Positions 24,159 to 36,059 of a stretch of 64,000 nt of DNA are shown here, piece by piece; within the stretch, counting starts at the first letter, position 1; every line of letters starts with the position of its first letter. The translations under genes were made by a program, and so were the position numbers. The DNA comes from Thuidium tamariscinum. Taxonomy: Eukaryota; Streptophyta; Bryopsida; Hypnales; Thuidiaceae. The stretch is taken from positions 27,606,347 through 27,670,346 of the forward strand of contig OX344753.2 of the NCBI GenBank assembly GCA_947034885.2. The letters are read 5' to 3'. Under the pieces are notes generated by a model. That model saw only the letters and a program-made list of their open reading frames with translations. It was not told the origin of the DNA and searched no databases.

Positions 24159-24530
24159 GATTTGGAACCTCCCAAAATAATGTTGCCCATTTTGAAGTAG
24201 CAAAAATTAAATACAACTTCATTTAATTGAAGTCGAAAAAGTCTTCATTTTTTAGGAGGAAATTGTACTTTTAATTGGAAAGACTATTCCAAGCTAAAGA
24301 AGAGCAAGTTGCGTCTCTATTGCCCAACGAGAATGAAGAATCTGTTTAGGCGTGCTGTACATTTGAAGTAATGTTAGTATAGGTAGCAAGTTCTATCCTT
24401 ACCAGTGCTTCTTGAAGGTGTAGAATATATGATACAAACTTGTAGCTCATAACTAAATAGCAGTCTATAATTATTAATATATGTATAACTTGGATTGTTG
24501 ATCACCCCATTGAATTAGGGTATATTGTGA

Positions 24531-24602
24531 GAAGTCAACACTTCTGAGATTGATAGTTGATTGTGAGATTGGAGGTTCGGGTTCGATTCCCGTTGACTTC
24601 CA
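24531..24602 (+). other. tRNA-like remnant
   Basis: About 71 bases with tRNA outline: a 7-bp acceptor stem (GAAGTCA with TGACTTC), a T-arm with loop TTCGATT closed by CGGG/CCCG, a perfect B box GGTTCGATTCC, and CA after the acceptor. The D-arm is weak and no credible anticodon stem forms, so it is more likely a decayed tRNA, a tRNA-derived SINE head or chance than a working tRNA. Confidence 0.3.
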
Positions 24603-25218
24603 TCTTCTGAAGCCGTGGGCACTATCCTGATAATGAGCTATAGTTTAGAATAGTGCAGCTTTCATTCATACGAATTTTTAGTATTTTTTGTTATATTGAA
24701 TAAGTTTATTCATGGATTACATAGAAAGGATGTTCTACAAATAGAGATGATGTTGATAATGATTATTTTTTATATATGAAGTGCAAATTGTGTCCTTCAT
24801 TAAATATTAAGTCATTAAATGAAGCGTTGATTGAGAGGCAATTGTTTTCAAAGTTGTTATAAATTTGAAGAAAATAAATTGTGAAATAATAAAAAAAGGA
24901 AATATTTCACTTCTATACACTATAGAAGTAAACGTGTAATGCAATAGAAAATATATTAAATACCAAGTGTAAATACATTTGCTCTGCAAAGTACTTTACA
25001 CAATACAAAATACTAATTTCAATACAAATCTATAAAATAAAATCTTAACACTCCAATCAAAACAATACTATCTATATTATAACACACCAAATTCTATGAA
25101 TCCTATAGTTATTCAAATACTTGATCCTAAAGCAAAATCAAGCAATCAAATATCAAATAGAAACTATCCAAAGCCGGTTCATATGCTATGTAGTATTTCT
25201 GTAGTATCCTGTAGAAAC
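24603..25218. other. AT-rich spacer inside the giant element
   Basis: AT-rich DNA between the tRNA-like remnant and the 3' end of the DUF7869 gene. No coding signal or strong repeat seen. Confidence 0.5.
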
Positions 25219-28200
25219 TCAATCTGAATTGTATGAAGTCAAACTACCATTGATGACTTCAACTTGATTGGATGGGATCTTAAGGACACATTCTATTGTG
25301 TCCTTCTTCACCCTAGACTTCCACGCTGTCACAAGAGAATTAGTGTTTTCCCAAACAGGATTTTGGGTCTCATCTACTTTCCAACGTAGTCCTTTCGTGG
25401 AGTCCCATCCATGATAGAAATCTTGAACATTTCTCTCTCGAGATGTAGGCCGAAAGTACTGAATCAATACACAATTAGGGTGATCAGCATTAGCAAAAGG
25501 ATCAGACAAGGCCCTCGCAATCCATATTGGCTTCAAATCTCCATCAGCTGGTCGAACAGCAACAAAATATCCTTCGTAAAGATCACGTGCTACACGAAAA
25601 GATGGCAATGGGCGGTTACGAAGGTTTCCCACGAAAACTTCATCCTCAGCAAACTCCTCACGAACTTCACCATCATCATCAAGTTCGTCTTCTTCTGTAG
25701 TTTCTACTCGAGTAGTAGGCCAAAAACCATCCGTTAATGCTGCAGATGGTTCAATTGGCTCCTTCAAGGTTGCATTCACCGCTCGCCAATAGAACACCAA
25801 ATGCTCAAAGCGTCTTCTATATTCTCCACTTCCGTCTTCATTGCATAATGTCTCCTAGTACTTAATGAACCCAGATAAACCCTTGTAAATGTCATCCAAG
25901 CTCCTCATTGGAAGGTGTACAACAGGGTTTGGCTCTCCTCGAGGCCATAGACTCCGCCCTTCAGAATCCTCACGCCACAATTTGATCCCCTCTTCCGGGA
26001 GCCAATCATTATCTGTGCAATAGAACTTATACTTCATAATTGGAACGCCTAGAGCATTGAGGTAGAACTTGAATTGTTGAGCCTTTGTATGTCCAACAAG
26101 CACATCATCCCCTCCACACAAAGAGTCTTCAATGAAGGCTTTAAAGTCGGGCACCTCCTCGATGAGATGAGGAATTGTGGGCACCGAATCCACATCCATG
26201 AATGACTTCATGAGGGATGGAATAGTAGGAAAATTTTCCTTCTTCAACTGCATACTCCACCTCCCAAACAAAGCGTCAATGTCATCATGAGTGTGACCAA
26301 CCAACATGAAACTTACATAAACTTCCCGAAAAATTTTCTTCGCAACAAGAAGGGACCAAAATGCAAATACAAATCTGTTCTTGTTGTCTCCCGTTGCATT
26401 GTCCATTTGAACATTCAGAACTGGTGGGAGGGAAGTTCCAGCAACTGGAACTTCAGGCGCTGGCCGAAGTGAAGATTTGCAAATGTCTGATCCTTGAAGA
26501 ATCGCACGAAAAAGAGGAGCATTGCCAGATCCAACGAACAATTCCCGTGACGAGTACTTTGGAGGAAGTTCAAGATCCCGTAGAAGTTTTGCAAAGGATC
26601 CCACTGTATAGTTTGAATCATGAAGAAAGATATCAAGACCATAATGTGCATAACGCACATCACCATGTCCATGTGCAATCATACCTATCACAGAAATAGG
26701 AAGCTTCATAAGCCCGTCAAGTTGCTTGCTCTTATGCGAGAAGACTGGGGAGGCCGTCTTTGCATGATCCATTTTGTCATGCATGATCGTCAGACATTCA
26801 TGAGGATAGGCGCTCGATCTATACCGATTGGCATAATATTGGTCACGATGTGCACGAGCTGTAGCCAAATGCTTCTCCAAGAGATGCGTCCATTTGCGTT
26901 GCAAGCCAGTACAAGCTCCCCTTCTCAAAGTCTGCAATCTATCACATTTAGCGCAACGTGCAAAATTATCCCCGGGCTTTTTTGCATTGTATTGAGGGAA
27001 GTTCAACTTCCTAATCTTGCTGATATTCAAAGCCGACACTTCCTTCAATCCAAAAACAGCATTCGCTGCATTAACTTGTGGGATAGTCTCTTTCCACGTA
27101 AAATTGGCTGGCAAGACCATAGACACTACCTTCTCTCCAGAAGGTAAAGTGTGTGTGCGATGAGGCATGTGGTCAGCAGACTTCTCTAACATGGACTTAA
27201 GTGTAGCTGTAGCTTGCAACGTATGATTTCGAGTCTTTAGCATGCCCAAATTACCGTGTGATTGAGCTTGCTCACCTTTGTTAGCATATCCTTGAAAACG
27301 ATGGAATGTGCTCTCTGAAACCCCCGAGATATGCCTCCATGCTGCCATACACACATCGATTTCGTCGATGGTAACTACCCTCTTCCCTTGAGCATCCCGA
27401 TGCACTTGTCGATGAACATCTAATTTCATGTGGTACCGGAATTCGAATGATGTCTTATGGTACATCCGCTCACGGAAAGCCTGAATTTTGGCTCTTGGAA
27501 AAGGTTGGACACAATTGCTTGAGCAGCAGACCTTCGACGATACTGCATTGATTGACTCCTCAGTGAGAAGGCTTTTTGCCTTCACACAAGTTTGAAGAGG
27601 TGGATTCCTCACCAGACTTGTATATGGTCTCCCACGTGCAGATGACGGCCGCAAGAGGTTAGCTTGCTGACAGTTGTATTTGAAACGGACCTCATGATCG
27701 TGAAGGCTTGCTCCATCCAAATACACTTGCTCTATGGGCCATGCACGAAGAGAGTACTTCCATTCATCAGGAACATCTCTAGTATCTATAGACTTTGAGA
27801 TTTGAACAGCCACAGAAGAATCACCTATGGGTCCATTGCAACCAAGGACTAGGTCGGAATTCACGCTGTGACAGATTCCCTCGACAACAAGGAGACCGTG
27901 GTTATTGTATAAAGTGACAACCTTAGTCATCCAAAGCAGTCGTGGGATACCTTCACATTTTGGGATGTCAACAATCGTCTCAACGATGTTCTCACGATCC
28001 CCTTCATCAGAGGAATAGCCATGAGATAGAACCCCACCTGCCTCCATGATCACTGCACATAAAGGACAAATTATGGTTACTCAATTATGCCCAAAAGAAA
28101 CTCTGTAGAGTGAGTCATGTCATTCAACTCGACTCGAGTTGAATGACTTTTGAAATGAAAGTATTTCTTGCATTAACAAACGAGTCATATTCTTATATGA

Positions 28201-29716
28201 TAGTCACCTCACTATTGATAATAAAATAGTGATCACATCGTGTTCCACATCGACTAAGATTGTGAAGTACCACATGCGTCTACTGAACTCAATCTAAACT
28301 CAGCTCAACTGTTAATCAGAACGTTCTGAAGAAGTATCCCAGATACCTAACAACAATCTTATTAATCAGAAGCAGTTCTCGGAAAACGTAGACAAGTACA
28401 TACTTATAGAAATCAAACTTTTTTGAGACGTAAATTATAGTCAAACAATGATAAATGCAATTCGAAAAAACATAAACAAAACATGGTATTCATTTCTGGA
28501 AACTCAGATATAAGATCATCTATACAATCACTGAAAACGAATGCAACTAACTCAGAATTCCTATTGCCATATTCCCAGGATTGTACATTCGAGTCGAATG
28601 GAGTTGAATGTACATTATTGGTAGCCAAGAACTATTGACCAGAATTCCAGCTTACGATACCCATTACTCACTTTAAACGGATGCAACTAACTCAGAATTC
28701 CTAATGTCATATTCCCCGGATTGTACATTCAAGTCGAATGGAGTTGAATGTACATTATTGGTAGCCAAGAACTATTGACCAACAATCCCACTTACTATCT
28801 CAATACTCAGATTTCCAAATTATGAAGAGTGTGAAATCCAGAATCGGAAGTATCAAAGGCTGTTTTTCAGGTCAAATGGAGTTAAATACACATGCTTTGT
28901 ATATGTGTTATGAACGGAGTCACTAGGAAAATCCAGAAACACGTCTACTATATTGGAAGTATATTTCATGGACTGTAATGACTGTTGGACTGTACATTCA
29001 AGTAGAGTCGAGTTGAATATACACCTATCCTAAACTCATGAAGGATGTACGTAATTGGGTCTAACTCAGGTGTCGAATTAGCTCACTAAACTTCTGTTTA
29101 TCTTATATAAGTAGTGATGAATAAATTAATCGCATCTCAAATCCTCGTCATTTCAACTCGAGTCGAGTTGAATTGCAATCACAGCATGCGATGATATCAC
29201 TTCAGTTTCTCATTAATAAACTTAAATCCAGTTCAGTTTCAGCATGACCACTGCTGCAGCAAGGCATTGTAAGTAATGTTAATGTCGAGTCCCGGAAAAT
29301 ACGGCGGCATTTACGGGTTATACATTTTCTTATGCAAATTCTATAAAATGCGTCCGAAATGATTATGATGGCTGAGTTTCGCCCGAGAAGAAGTCAGTAT
29401 CGACAGATTACTCGAGAACTGCATCAAATTCCTATACACATCACTGACATTGAATACCAAGAAATCAGAACAATAGTCACAAAATGTGCGCACAGTTCAA
29501 AGTACTGTCATTCTATCAAACAGAACTTCGGAACATACCAAAAGTGTGTACACCGTGTAAGATGAGAGCCACTCTTGCAACCTCTGTTGCTGAAACAGAA
29601 ATAACTGCACGATGAACTACAAGATCGAACCCAAAAACGCACTCTGCACAATCTCTAACACCATACAACAAGAGTAACAACGCAGTCTTCGGAGCGACAA
29701 CATCAAGCTCAAACAT
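25219..29716 (-). CDS. DUF7869-type gene (candidate transposase), copy 1
   Basis: Exon 1 is 29,539-29,716 (ATG at 29,716; donor GTATGT). Exon 2 is 25,219-28,052 (acceptor TGTGCAG). The phases agree and join TTT-G to TG-ATC. Exon 2 is open for 732 codons, then a TAG at 25,855-25,857, then open again for 212 more codons to TGA at 25,219. Copy 2 reads through the same place with Trp (GYIQHWTDIAQEDG versus GFIKY-stop-ETLCNEDG). Seen: Cys clusters (VCCSSNC; ARCAKC), AAWRHISGVSESTFHRFQGY, DHMPH, IMHDKMDHAKT, then QMDNATGDNKNRF and VGHTHDDIDALFGRWS near exon-2 residues 550-595. Known: these last motifs mark the DUF7869 family, which is scattered in many eukaryotes and looks nuclease-like. Inferred: it mobilises the 24-kb element. 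The TAG may simply shorten the C-terminus. Confidence 0.75.
28119..29172. repeat. Palindrome cluster in the DUF7869 intron
   Basis: Five copies of one palindrome family. At 28,119-28,147 the arms are 14 bp each (GTCATTCAACTCGA, centre C). At 28,582-28,614 and 28,722-28,754 the outer arms TGTACATTC / GAATGTACA are intact with a decayed core. 28,991-29,023 is partial. At 29,152-29,172 the arms are TTCAACTCGA / TCGAGTTGAA, centre G. All lie in the 1,486-bp intron 28,053-29,538. Confidence 0.9.
28541..28800. repeat. 140-bp tandem duplication
   Basis: ATGCAACTAACTCAGAATTC begins at 28,541 and again at 28,681. Each unit carries one palindrome and the phrase ACATTATTGGTAGCCAAGAA. A few differences separate the units, including one in the palindrome arm. 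Confidence 0.9.
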
Positions 29717-29776
29717 TGAAAATGAACAGACGAGCTTCGTTTGGGAGAAGGTCTATGGTCAGAACGCGGAGAATCC

Positions 29777-29815
29777 TGGCGCGAGGAATCTTGGCGCGAG
29801 GAATCATGGCGGGAG
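29777..29815 (-). promoter_or_regulatory. Tandem GGCGCGAGGAATC promoter motif
   Basis: Two and a half direct repeats of TGGCGCGAGGAATC with a 15-bp period, followed by GGCGGGAGTTTCAAACGGGA. They sit 60-130 bp upstream of the minus-strand ATG at 29,716. TTGGCGCG and GGCGGGA resemble E2F sites, which would link expression to S phase. That link is inference. Confidence 0.4.
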
Positions 29816-30529
29816 TTTCAAACGGGAATTTACTATAGCATTGTCAACAATAAGATTCTCTCGTTTTCAGGGATTTCTAATTAATGCGCATACTTTTCTT
29901 TCATTCGATTCTAGACTTCAATGGGGGAATTTTCTATTTGTGAAAGTAGTTGGGAGCTCATCGCTACCATCCCTACTTGGATTTTCAGGCCCTCTTTTGG
30001 AGGAATGACTTTTGAGAAAAGTAGGAATGTTCCGACGTTTTTTTAAGTATTCAGTGTACTGTAAAGTATCCAAAGCCCTATAATAAGTGGTTTAGGAGGA
30101 AACCTATATCTACAACAACAACAGCCTTTACGTATTTTACGTTTTGATTTTTCAAAGATTTCTAAATAGTAGTAAAGATCAGTGACCAAACAATTTGCTC
30201 ACACGAACAGGCTTTTCAGTTTGGCAACGCATTAATATATTTAAGGAAGACGGTATATTGAACCGAAGTTTTAATTTTGGAATTTTTTTCCTTTTTCTTT
30301 AGACCCAAATTTGTAGATGCACTGAACCTTATTTGAATTCACTGACATCACTTTATTAGCACTCGGTAGGAACAGCTCTCGTGGGGATGATGGGCGCGCT
30401 GAATTATACCTTTTTAACCCCCCTTGAAATTTTTTCTTTTTCGCATTTTTTCTTTTTTTTTCAAATTCAGAATTAAGATTCGAAATCAAAGACCCAAAAT
30501 TAGCTTTGGAGACTCCAAACATACCCATA

Positions 30530-31181
30530 CAGTCAAACCTCGATAAGTGTTAAAACTCTATATGTGTTATGGAGTTTTTTGCTCCCTTCAAATTAAGACT
30601 AGTAATTGTTATGTGTTAAGTGTTACGCAATGTCGCGCTCCTGACTTTGTTAATTTTACCTCGGTAAGTGATAAGTTTCCAAAAAAAGGCTTTTTGTAAG
30701 AGCCATTGCTTAGAAGGAGATAATTTTGAGGTAAAGTAATAGTTTCTAGTTGCAAAGTCACTCTAGATGTCCGTTCTAAAACTATAAAGTAGAAGAGGTT
30801 GTAGGCTTTCAAGATGTAGGTAGTGCTCTTCAAACTTTGAAAAAGTTTTTGGAGCAAAGAACTAATGACACCATGTTATCTATTAGGAATATTGAAGCAC
30901 TAGAAAAGGAAGTAGAATCTTGGCATGTAGTAGAAACTTGCCAAAGTACTATTGATTCATTCTTTCGACGGACTTAGATGAATAATGAATCAATATTTTA
31001 TAATTTCATCCATTTTTTTCTATAAATATTACATATTTACCTTTTTTATTCTTCTAAGTATTATTTTTTATAAGTGTTATAAATCATCGGCATCACTCTC
31101 TATAAGTGTTATGTGTTACTAGTGTCGAAGTGTTAGCTAAAAGTATGCTCCCAACCCCTAACACTTATCGAGGTTTGATTG
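30530..31181 (+). mobile_element. pogo/Tigger-like (Tc1-mariner) non-autonomous element
   Basis: The 23-bp inverted ends start CAGTCAAACCTCGATAAGTG and differ by one base. They are flanked by TA on both sides (30,528-30,529; 31,182-31,183), the expected Tc1-mariner target. At 652 bp it is an internally deleted copy nested in the giant element. It keeps the last part of a transposase frame. Confidence 0.85.
30780..30977 (+). pseudogene. Remnant of pogo-like transposase C-terminus
   Basis: An open frame of about 65 codons ending in TAG at 30,975. It contains DVGSALQTLKKFLEQ and a final CQSTIDSFF. An ending of the type QxTIxxFF after a charged helix is usual at the C-terminus of pogo/Tigger-type transposases. 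The DDE domain and DNA-binding part are gone. Confidence 0.6.
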
Positions 31182-32439
31182 TAAAACCAACACAAATATA
31201 AACCCCAAACCCTGGAAAAAAATCGTTGCCGAGGACTTGCCCTCTGTTCTATGTATTGTTTCCCTCTTAATGGAAATTGTCCATATTCCCAAAAATTAAA
31301 AAGAATAAATAAAGTAGTGCACTTCCTCCATTTAAATAATGGGCACAATATTACCTTTTGAACAAAAGAGGCTTCAACAAGCTATATGGTAAATCGCATA
31401 AGATATTAACTACTTGGTAAACAATATAAGAAAAAAACTACATAGTAAACCATATCAAGTTTTTTAAATAGCAAATCGTTTAGGGTCTTCTTTATATAAT
31501 AAGACATATAGGGTTTTCTTCATGTGGTAAATCGTGAAGGGACTTCTTTATACGGTAAGCAATTTAGGGTTATCTTCATCTAGTAAATTCTATGGTGTTT
31601 TCATAATATAATGAACCATGTAGGATTTTAGTTATATGGAAAACCACATAGGACTAAACGTAAAGAATGAATTAGTGATTTAAAGGTGGTTCACAATTAA
31701 ATGGAAAGCATCCTCAAAGATTCCAAACCAAAAAACGGTGGAAGAAGCCTCTATTCTTTTAGAGGAACACAAAAGCAAAGTTTTATTAATTTCAAATAAG
31801 AATGCGCAATTAGTGAATATGAAATGTAATTTGTTCCATAAAAATCAATGATTTATTACCCTAAACCCTATACACATTTCTTTGAATTTTTGCACTATTC
31901 ATTCCATAACATTTGTGGATTTTGGATTTAAATTTAAAAGAAGGCTACACAACACCTTCTTCTATTTACATTCAAATGTGGCAAAACACATCTTAGATCT
32001 ATACCATTACAAACTTTAGTCTGTCATTTTCATTTGGCTTTTCTCCACATGAAATTCATTACAAATGAACATTTGGAATTTAAATTTTAAAAAGGACATA
32101 CCAACTCCTTTGTTCTTCTATTTCAATGGATTTTGGACAATTAGAATACAAAATAAAATATTACAAAATAAATTTATAAACTATTACCTAAGATAAATTC
32201 TAGGACATTCTAACTAAGTATTAAAAATGAATTTCATGACATTCATGGGAGGGGAGGGTTTATATAAAAAACAGGGCACAAGTGCAATTTCTTTCATGAT
32301 AAAAAAGATTGGCATATACTCAACATGGAACTCTAACTAGTCTCCAAATATATAGTTCTCAGACATTCCAACTTCTCCAATGAAAAATAGTTCTTATTCA
32401 CTTGCATTTCATGAAGAATATAAAATGTTTATTTGAACC
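31182..32439. other. AT-rich spacer with a decayed short repeat
   Basis: No gene seen. At about 31,385-31,640 a loose ~50-bp unit (GGTAAATCGT, TTAGGGT, TTCTTTATA) recurs five or six times with many changes. Confidence 0.5.
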
Positions 32440-35310
32440 GAAAAAATGGCATTGTAACCATCATTTATTTCAAAATTAAAACTAGTGAAGTCATAATCAC
32501 TCAATTCAAATAAGTATTCAATTTGGAGTGTCCTAAGACTTGAAAACTTCTACCTATTTTTTGGCCTTGTATTGACGTGAAATTAATGACATCGGGGGCA
32601 TTTTGATTTCGAATTAGAAATGGTAGTGCGGTCTATTTTCTTCTTTCTCAATTGAAATTGTTCAATTAGCGATCATTTGATTCAAATTAGTGTTCAATTT
32701 AGAGTGCCCTAACACTTCATAACTTTCACCTTTATTTTTTGGCACCCTTGGACATGGAATTTATGACATTGGAGGCATTTTGATTTCCATAAAAAAAATG
32801 GCAGTGTGGTCTATTTTTTTTCCTAAATTAAAATTAATCAATTAGCGGTTAGTTAATTCAAATTAGTGTTGAATGTAGAGTTCCCTAAGACTTTGAAACT
32901 TTCACCTAATTCTTTTGGCTTTTATTGACGTGAAATTCATGACATTAGAAGGATTTTGATTTCCATAGAAAAATGGCAGTGCGGTCTATTTCCTTTTTTC
33001 TCAATTGAAATTGATACATTAGCGGGGATTTCATTCAAAGTAGTGTTCAATTTAGAGTGTCCTAAAACTTTGTAGCTTTCGCCTACTCTTCTAGCACTGT
33101 TGGAGGTGAAATTCATGACATTGGACGGATTTTGACTTCCATAGAGAAAATGGCATTGTAGTCTATTCTTTTTCTCTCAATTGAAATTGGTCAATTAGTA
33201 GACATTTAATTCCAATTGGTGTTCAAATAAGACTGTCCTACATCTCTAGAACTTTCAACTATTTATCTTGACACCCTTTGAAATGAAATTCAAATCATTG
33301 GAGGCATTTTGATTTCCATAGATAAATAACGGGAGCCCTGTATTTAAACAAAAAAAAAATTGAAATTGGTGAATTAGCGGACATTTGATTCAAATTAGTG
33401 TTGGATTTAGGGTGTCCTAGGACTTTAGAACTTTCACCTATTTTTTTTTGTTTTTATTGACGTGAAATTCATGACATTCTTGGCATTTTGATTTCCATGG
33501 AGAAAATGGCAGTGTAGTCGATTTATTCTATTCAAATTGAAATTGGTCAATTAGAGGGCATTTGATTCAAACTAGTGTTGGATTTAGGGTGCCCTAGGAC
33601 TTTAGAACTTTCACCTATTTTTTTTTGTTTTTATTGACGTGAAATTCATGACATTCGTGGCATTTTGATTTCCATGGAGAAAATGGCAGTGTAGTGGATT
33701 TATTCTATTCAAATTGAACTTGGTGAATTAGAGGGCATTTGATTCAAACTAGTGTTGGATTTAGGGTGTCCTAGGACTTTAGAACTTTCACCTATTTTTT
33801 TTTGTTTTTATTGACGTGAAATTCATGACATTCGTGGCATTTTGATTTCCATGGAGAAAATGGCAGTGTAGTCGATTTATTTTGTTCAAATTGAAATTGG
33901 TCAATTAGAGGGCATTTGATTCAAACTAGTGTTGGATTTAGGGTGTCCTAGGACTTTAGAACTTTCACCTATTTTTTTTTGTTTTTATTGACGTGAAATT
34001 CATGACATTCTTGGCATTTTGATTTCCATGGAGAAAATGGCAGTGTAGTGGATTTATTCTATTCAAATTGAACTTGGTGAATTAGAGGGCATTTGATTCA
34101 AACTAGTGTTGGATTTAGGGTGTCCTAGGACTTTAGAACTTTCACCTATTTTTTTTTGTTTTTATTGACGTGAAATTCATGACATTCTTGGCATTTTGAT
34201 TTCCATGGAGAAAATGGCAGTGTAGTCGATTTATTCTATTCAAATTGAAATTGGTCAATTAGAGGGCATTTGATTCAAACTAGTGTTGGATTTAGGGTGC
34301 CCTAGGACTTTAGAACTTTCACCTATTTTTTTTTGTTTTTATTGACGTGAAATTCATGACATTCGTGGCATTTTGATTTCCATGGAGAAAATGGCAGTGT
34401 AGTGGATTTATTCTATTCAAATTGAACTTGGTGAATTAGAGGGCATTTGATTCAAACTAGTGTTGGATTTAGGGTGTCCTAGGACTTTAGAACTTTCACC
34501 TATTTTTTTTTGTTTCTATTGACGTGAAATTCATGACATTCTTGGCATTTTGATTTCCATGGAGAAAATGGCAGTGTAGTCGATTTATTTTGTTCAAATT
34601 GAAATTGGTCAATTAGAGGTCATTTGATTCAAATTAGTGTTGGATTTAGGGTGTTCTAGGACTTTAGAACTTTCACCTATTTTGTTTTGTTTTTATTGAC
34701 GTGAAATTCATGACATTCGTGGCATTTTGATTTCCATGGAGAAAATGGCAGTGTAGTGGATTTATTCTATTCAAATTGAACTTGGTGAATTAGCGGACAT
34801 TTGATTCAAACTAGTGTTGGATTTAGGGTGTTCTAGGACTTTAGAACTTTCACCTATTTTTTTTTGTTTTTATTGACGTGAAATTCATGACATTCGTGGC
34901 ATTTTGATTTCCATAGAGAAAATGGCAGTGTAGTCGATTTATTTTGTTCAAATTGAAATTGGTCAATTAGAGGGCATTTGATTCAAATTAGTGTTGGATT
35001 TAGGGTGTTCTAGGACTTTAGAACTTTCACCTATTTTTTTTTTGTTTTTATTGACGTGAAATTCATGACATTCTTGGCATTTTGATTTCCATGGAGAAAA
35101 TGGCAGTTTAGTCGATTTATTCTATTCAAATTGAACTTGGTGAATTAGCGGACATTTGATTCAAACTAGTGTTGGATTTAGGGTGTCCTAGGACTTTAGA
35201 ACTTTCACCTATTTCTTTTTGTTTTTATTGACGTGAAATTCGTGACATTCGTGGCATTTTGATTTCCATGGAGAAAATGGCAGTGTAGTCGATTTATTCT
35301 ATTCCAATTT
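32440..35310 (+). repeat. 177-bp satellite array with dimeric higher-order repeat
   Basis: TTTAGAACTT recurs at 33424, 33601, 33778, 33955, 34132, 34309, 34486, 34663, 34840, 35017 and 35195, a strict 177-bp period. Units alternate between type A (TAGTCGATTTATT with GAAATTGGTC) and type B (TAGTGGATTTATT with GAACTTGGTG), giving a 354-bp dimer. To the left (32,440-33,400) about five units of the same family are clearly more diverged. It ends abruptly near 35,310. A ~177-bp unit is in the size range of plant centromeric or knob satellites. Confidence 0.95.
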
Positions 35311-36059
35311 GTTCTTAACAAATTACTCCTCCAAATGTACTATTTTTTCTAAGTAGAAAGAATAATTCAATGTAAATATTCCATTGTTTCTTAACCTATA
35401 GATATTAATAATTTTTGTGCTATCTTAAATGCACTTATTTAAAGAAATTCCTCTTAGAGTTAAAGTTAAAGTTCTTAAAACTTTTTAGAAAAAGTCTCTA
35501 GAGTACAATTTGTTTTTGATACAAATTTAAAGCTTTAAACTTTAAACTTTTATAAATTCAAGTTAAAAAGGTTGAAAGTCATATAATTGTATCTTCAAAC
35601 AAAATTATAAGTTTTTTGTTTGTTATAGAATTGGCATTTTGAATATTTTATTGGGCACCAAAAAGGCCTTCATTGGTTCTTTATAGGTTCAACCTCTACT
35701 ACAAATAAGTTTGGCTACGGTATTTTTAAAAGACACTACTTTAGAAATCGCAAAAAGAAATATAATGTTGATAGGAGTTTGATTACTCTACTTACATTTT
35801 ATTAATTCAACAAGCACATACCTAACAAAGATGAAGTACTTTTTCTAGAATTCAACTAAAAAGAATGAAATTGCAATTTTGAGAGAAAATAGCGTTGTCC
35901 AGTTTACTATATTGAATAGGCTTATTAAGTAGTCAAACTAGACAACACTCTAAACCAAATAATTAAAGAAACTCATGTCCCAAATCAAAAATGTTTAAAC
36001 CCAAAATCCTAAACCCTTACATACTTCCATAAATATTGATGTGCAACTATTGATGTAAG
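35311..36059. other. AT-rich spacer
   Basis: AT-rich DNA with no gene or repeat that I can support. Confidence 0.5.

Noticed and set aside
23057-24200. Many overlapping open frames of about 66-190 codons on both strands
   Set aside because: They repeat the same peptide with the 128-bp period and have no codon signal; they are by-products of a GC-rich tandem repeat.
28413-28628. Small minus-strand ORF in the DUF7869 intron
   Set aside because: It overlaps a palindrome and a tandem duplication and has no domain; it lies within a spliced intron.
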